15,500 nucleotides of DNA from Candidatus Parcubacteria bacterium. Its GTDB lineage: Bacteria; Patescibacteriota; Minisyncoccia; Phycocordibacterales; Phycocordibacteraceae. Numbering within the stretch: the stretch's first letter is position 1; every line of letters begins with the position of its first letter. Made by a program: the position numbers and the translations under genes. A model generated the notes under the pieces. It made no database searches. It worked only from the letters and a program-made list of their open reading frames with translations, and was not told the origin of the DNA. Where the stretch lies: assembly GCA_027459545.1 (NCBI GenBank), contig DAIDID010000007.1, positions 1-15,500 of the forward strand, written 5' to 3'. Below, in pieces: positions 12,687-15,500 of this stretch.

Positions 12687-14441
12687 ATGCGAAGATCATT
12701 CCGCTTTCGCTTACGAATTCTTGGGGGAGTAATTTTGTGCGTTGTTATATTTTTAATAGGAAGACTATTTTTTATACAAATTCTTCATGGCTCTACCTAT
12801 GCTGCAAAAGCAAATCGCCAATACGTAAGCTCCAGTCAGGAATTATATGATAGAGGAACGATTTATTTTACCCTTAAAGATGGCACACTAGTCTCTGCAG
12901 CAACTATTGCAACAGGCTACCTAATAGCCATCGATCCTGAAGAAATAAAAAGTCCTGAAGAGGTGTATACGGAATTATCGTCGCAAATACCACTTGATTC
13001 TGCTGCTTTTTTTACAGCTGCAGCGAAAGTTGAAGACCCGTATGAAGTTCTTGTGCATCATGTTTCGTATGCAACAGGGCAGGCAATTTCTGCGTTACAC
13101 ATTCCAGGAGTAATTGTAGAAATTGAGCGTTGGCGTTTGTACCCAGCAGGAACAGAAGCAGCACAGACGCTCGGATTTTTAGCGTACAACAGTGAAAATC
13201 AATACACAGGACAAGCAGGACTTGAAGAAAGCTACAATACCGTGCTTGAAAGAAATTCGTCGGGGTTTATTGGAAATTTCTTTGCTGAACTTTTTGCAAA
13301 TTTAAATACTACAGCAGTACATCCACAAAACTCAGAAGAAGGAAATGTGATTACCTCAATCGAGCCGCTTGTGGAGCAGCGGCTCGATCAGGACTTAAAA
13401 GCAGTTAATGACGAATATAAAAGCACAGAGACAGGTGGAATTATTTTAAATCCAAAGACAGGTGCAATTATTGCACTAGATACGTATCCAACTTTTAATC
13501 CAAATGACCTTGCAAATAGTAATCCTCAATACTTCGGAAATCCGCTCGTTCAGCACGAGTATGAATTCGGTTCAATTCAAAAATCTCTCACAATGTCCTC
13601 TGGACTTGATTCAGGCGCAATTACTCCAGATGAAACATACAATGACACTGGGTGTATTCATCCAAATGGCGCAAAGGTTTGTAACTTCGATCTTGTTGCA
13701 AGAGGTATTACTCCAATGATTCAAATTTTGGATCAGTCTCTTAATGTCGGCGCTGCATTTATTGCTACACAAATGGGACATGCAACACAACGAAAATACG
13801 ACACAGCGCTTGGACTTGGCGAAAAAACGGGTATTGATTTACCAGGAGAAATTACTGGAAAGCTTCAAAATCTTAATACAAATCAAGATGTAAACTATGA
13901 CACTGCATCGTTTGGTCAGGGAATAGCAGTTACTCCAATAGAAATGATTCGTGCCCTTGCAGCAAATGCAAATCAAGGTGCTATAGTAACACCCCATGTT
14001 GCCACAGCAATTCAGTATGCAGATGGTACCACTAAGCAAATAGCCTATCCTGCTCCCATTCAAGTATTTAAGCCAGCAACTGCTGCAATAGTAACGCATA
14101 TGCTCGTCACTGTATTTCCTTGTGATGCTCGAATCGCCATGGCAGCTGACCCGTCTCTTCTAATGCCAATAGTAAATGTCGCTGCAAAAACTGGAACTGC
14201 CCAAATAGTTAACCCGCAAGGAGGATACTATAGCAATATATTTTTTCACTCTTTTTGGGGTTATTTTCCTGCAAATGATCCTCAGTTTGCGATACTACTT
14301 TATACAAATCGCCCTCAAGGTGTAGAGTATGCTTCGGGGACGTTGACTGCTCCATTTATGGATCTAACCAACTTCCTTGTGAATTATTATCAGCTGCCTC
14401 CCACTAGCACTCCTACGCCAGTTCCTGCCTTTTGTGATTAA
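12687..14441 (+). CDS. ftsI: FtsI/PBP3-type peptidoglycan transpeptidase
   Basis: The septal class B penicillin-binding protein, 584 residues (E. coli FtsI 588). A short basic cytoplasmic tail (MRRSFRFRLR) is followed by one membrane helix (about 11-30), a pedestal domain starting with QELYDRGTIYF where RG is the usual conserved pair, and the transpeptidase domain with active-site S296-I-Q-K299, S351-L-N353 and K501-T-G. All three catalytic motifs are complete; IQK where most have TFK is unusual. The second motif has Asn, whereas the mrdA product has Asp, in line with the PBP3/PBP2 division of labour. Position in the dcw cluster supports a role in division. The C terminus is a short Thr/Pro-rich tail. 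A 10-bp hairpin (13359-13388) lies in the coding region. Confidence 0.93.
   Translation: MRRSFRFRLRILGGVILCVVIFLIGRLFFIQILHGSTYAAKANRQYVSSSQELYDRGTIYFTLKDGTLVSAATIATGYLIAIDPEEIKSPEEVYTELSSQIPLDSAAFFTAAAKVEDPYEVLVHHVSYATGQAISALHIPGVIVEIERWRLYPAGTEAAQTLGFLAYNSENQYTGQAGLEESYNTVLERNSSGFIGNFFAELFANLNTTAVHPQNSEEGNVITSIEPLVEQRLDQDLKAVNDEYKSTETGGIILNPKTGAIIALDTYPTFNPNDLANSNPQYFGNPLVQHEYEFGSIQKSLTMSSGLDSGAITPDETYNDTGCIHPNGAKVCNFDLVARGITPMIQILDQSLNVGAAFIATQMGHATQRKYDTALGLGEKTGIDLPGEITGKLQNLNTNQDVNYDTASFGQGIAVTPIEMIRALAANANQGAIVTPHVATAIQYADGTTKQIAYPAPIQVFKPATAAIVTHMLVTVFPCDARIAMAADPSLLMPIVNVAAKTGTAQIVNPQGGYYSNIFFHSFWGYFPANDPQFAILLYTNRPQGVEYASGTLTAPFMDLTNFLVNYYQLPPTSTPTPVPAFCD
13359..13388 (+). repeat. 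10-bp perfect hairpin inside ftsI
   Basis: ATCGAGCCGC (13359-13368), a 10-base loop, GCGGCTCGAT (13379-13388). It spans exactly the ten codons for IEPLVEQRLD, corresponding to the family's conserved 'IDxxLQ' helix before the transpeptidase core. Confidence 0.6.
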
Positions 14442-14447
14442 TTTCAT

Positions 14448-15500
14448 ATGAACATTCTTAAATCCATTTTAAAAACTACATGTGCTAAAGCATCATCAAT
14501 GCTTGCAAAAGAAATTATTAAAAAATACCATCCGATGGTTGTAATGGTAACGGGCAGTGTTGGAAAAACCTCTACAAAAGATGCGACAGCAGCAGCTCTT
14601 TCTGAAAAGTTCTACCTACGAAAAAGCGAAAAAAGTTTTAATAGTGAATTCGGAGTACCCCTTACCATTATTGGAGTACCAAATCCATGGCTAAATCCTC
14701 TCGCATGGCTTAAACTTTTTAGTAAAGCATATAGCCTACTTTTTTTTACAAGGGAATATCCAAAAGTGCTCGTACTTGAAGTAGGAGCTGATAGTCCAGG
14801 AGATATTGAACACATTTTAAAAATAGTAAAACCAAACGCAGTAATTGTAACGCTTCTTCCAAGTGTTCCTGTGCATGTGGAAGCGTATAAAAATCCAGAA
14901 GCAGTGCGAGACGAAGAATTTTTACCCGCGTTAGCGTTAGCTCCAAATGCGCCTCTTGTAGTGTGTGCAGATGACGAACATGCTTTAGAGCAAGCAAAAA
15001 AAATAGAAAAAAAAGTATACACCTTTGGAACGAGTGAAGGTGCTGACGTTCGTATTGAAGATATTGAAATATGGACAGAACTTCAGGAAGGACAAGAAGA
15101 AAGCATTGCGGGTATGAAGGCTGTGCTAGTAATAAAAGGTGAAAAATACCCACTTAAAGTGCGTGGTGCTATTGGAAGATCGCAGCTGTATGCGCCGGCG
15201 GCGGCGGTAGCCGCCGCCGAAACACTTGGTATGACTCCAGCAGAAGCACTTGAAGGACTTTCTGCATATGTTCCTCCACCAGGTCGAGGGCGGATTTTTA
15301 AAGGGAAAAAGGATACTTTAATTATAGATGACACCTATAATTCTTCTCCAGCAGCAGTCGAGGAAATTCTCCGCTCTTTTGCACTTTTGCCAAGCAATCG
15401 TAGAAAAGTTATCGTGCTCGGAGATATGCTAGAACTAGGCAGGTATTCATTGGCTGAACATGTGCATGTAGGGCACTTGGTGCGAAATGTTGCGGACGTT
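14448..15500 (+). CDS. murF: MurF, UDP-MurNAc-pentapeptide synthetase (5' part)
   Basis: A Mur ligase that adds D-Ala-D-Ala to UDP-MurNAc-tripeptide, the last cytoplasmic step of the peptidoglycan monomer. The frame is open from the ATG at 14448 to the window end (351 codons) and lacks its stop here. The ATP-binding P-loop is VTGSVGKTSTKDA (about 34-46). The central domain has LEVGADSPGDIEHIL, where Mur ligases carry the Mg-binding Glu, followed by the linker GRSQLYAPAAA. The C-terminal domain begins with DDTYNSSPAAVEEIL and VLGDMLELGRYSLAEH, both typical of MurF. The C-terminal 70-100 residues are missing. It starts 6 bp after ftsI, so it is in the same operon. Two A8 tracts (14996-15003 and 15007-15014) and a GC-rich hairpin lie within it. 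Confidence 0.92.
   Translation, partial: MNILKSILKTTCAKASSMLAKEIIKKYHPMVVMVTGSVGKTSTKDATAAALSEKFYLRKSEKSFNSEFGVPLTIIGVPNPWLNPLAWLKLFSKAYSLLFFTREYPKVLVLEVGADSPGDIEHILKIVKPNAVIVTLLPSVPVHVEAYKNPEAVRDEEFLPALALAPNAPLVVCADDEHALEQAKKIEKKVYTFGTSEGADVRIEDIEIWTELQEGQEESIAGMKAVLVIKGEKYPLKVRGAIGRSQLYAPAAAVAAAETLGMTPAEALEGLSAYVPPPGRGRIFKGKKDTLIIDDTYNSSPAAVEEILRSFALLPSNRRKVIVLGDMLELGRYSLAEHVHVGHLVRNVADV
15196..15219 (+). repeat. 10-bp GC-only hairpin inside murF
   Basis: CGGCGGCGGC (15196-15205), loop GGTA, GCCGCCGCCG (15210-15219). It encodes the Ala-rich segment APAAAVAAAET at the usual domain boundary and stands out as an all-GC island in an AT-rich gene. GCN-repeat expansion on both arms is a simple explanation. 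Confidence 0.65.

Noticed and set aside
14612..15153. Overlapping - strand open frames of 135-136 residues within murF
   Set aside because: They are antisense to conserved MurF motifs and low in complexity (Ser/Ala-rich or Leu-rich).

Overview
The window looks like a piece of a Candidate Phyla Radiation (Patescibacteria, probably Parcubacteria-like) chromosome. The basis is indirect: shortened versions of universal genes, a pared-down cell-envelope gene set, a short delta'-type clamp-loader subunit, and an RsmH whose usual PLDMR motif reads PLLMTYG. Base composition is moderately AT-rich. TGA acts as a stop (end of the ftsL-like gene) and no in-frame TGA is needed, so the standard code fits. 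There are no tRNA or rRNA genes, CRISPR arrays, insertion sequences or phage genes. All genes but one are on the + strand.

Layout. 1-418: the 3' end of a first mreB, cut by the window edge. 444-2859: a delta'-like clamp-loader gene, frr and rseP. 2883-7940: proS, then a rod-shape block of a complete second mreB, mreC, a very short mreD-like gene and a PBP2-type transpeptidase. 7941-8127: a gap with a long inverted repeat and the greA promoter. 8128-10088: greA and lysS. 10135-10630 (- strand): an unrecognised gene that appears to change frame near its 3' end. 10631-10967: a divergent regulatory gap. 10968-15500: a reduced division and cell-wall (dcw) cluster of mraZ, rsmH, an ftsL-like gene, an ftsI-like transpeptidase and murF, the last running off the window.

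The genes form two envelope modules separated by translation and transcription housekeeping. MreB, MreC and MreD-like would organise lateral-wall synthesis with the PBP2-type enzyme. FtsL-like and the FtsI-type enzyme would do the same at the septum, while MurF makes the precursor both use.

Most interesting is what lies between the genes. (1) The 5' leader of the lone - strand gene can form a hairpin and a terminator-like hairpin that exclude each other, the layout of an attenuator or riboswitch. A G-U pair and a GAAA tetraloop make sense only in the - strand RNA. (2) Several + strand genes have a TATACT-type -10 box 4-7 bases before the ATG and no Shine-Dalgarno sequence, which suggests leaderless transcripts. 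(3) mraZ has TGGGA boxes spaced like MraZ operators and a perfect DnaA-box match. (4) Perfect hairpins of unrelated sequence recur, several inside conserved coding sequence. All of these rest on reading the sequence by eye; no folding or database search was run.
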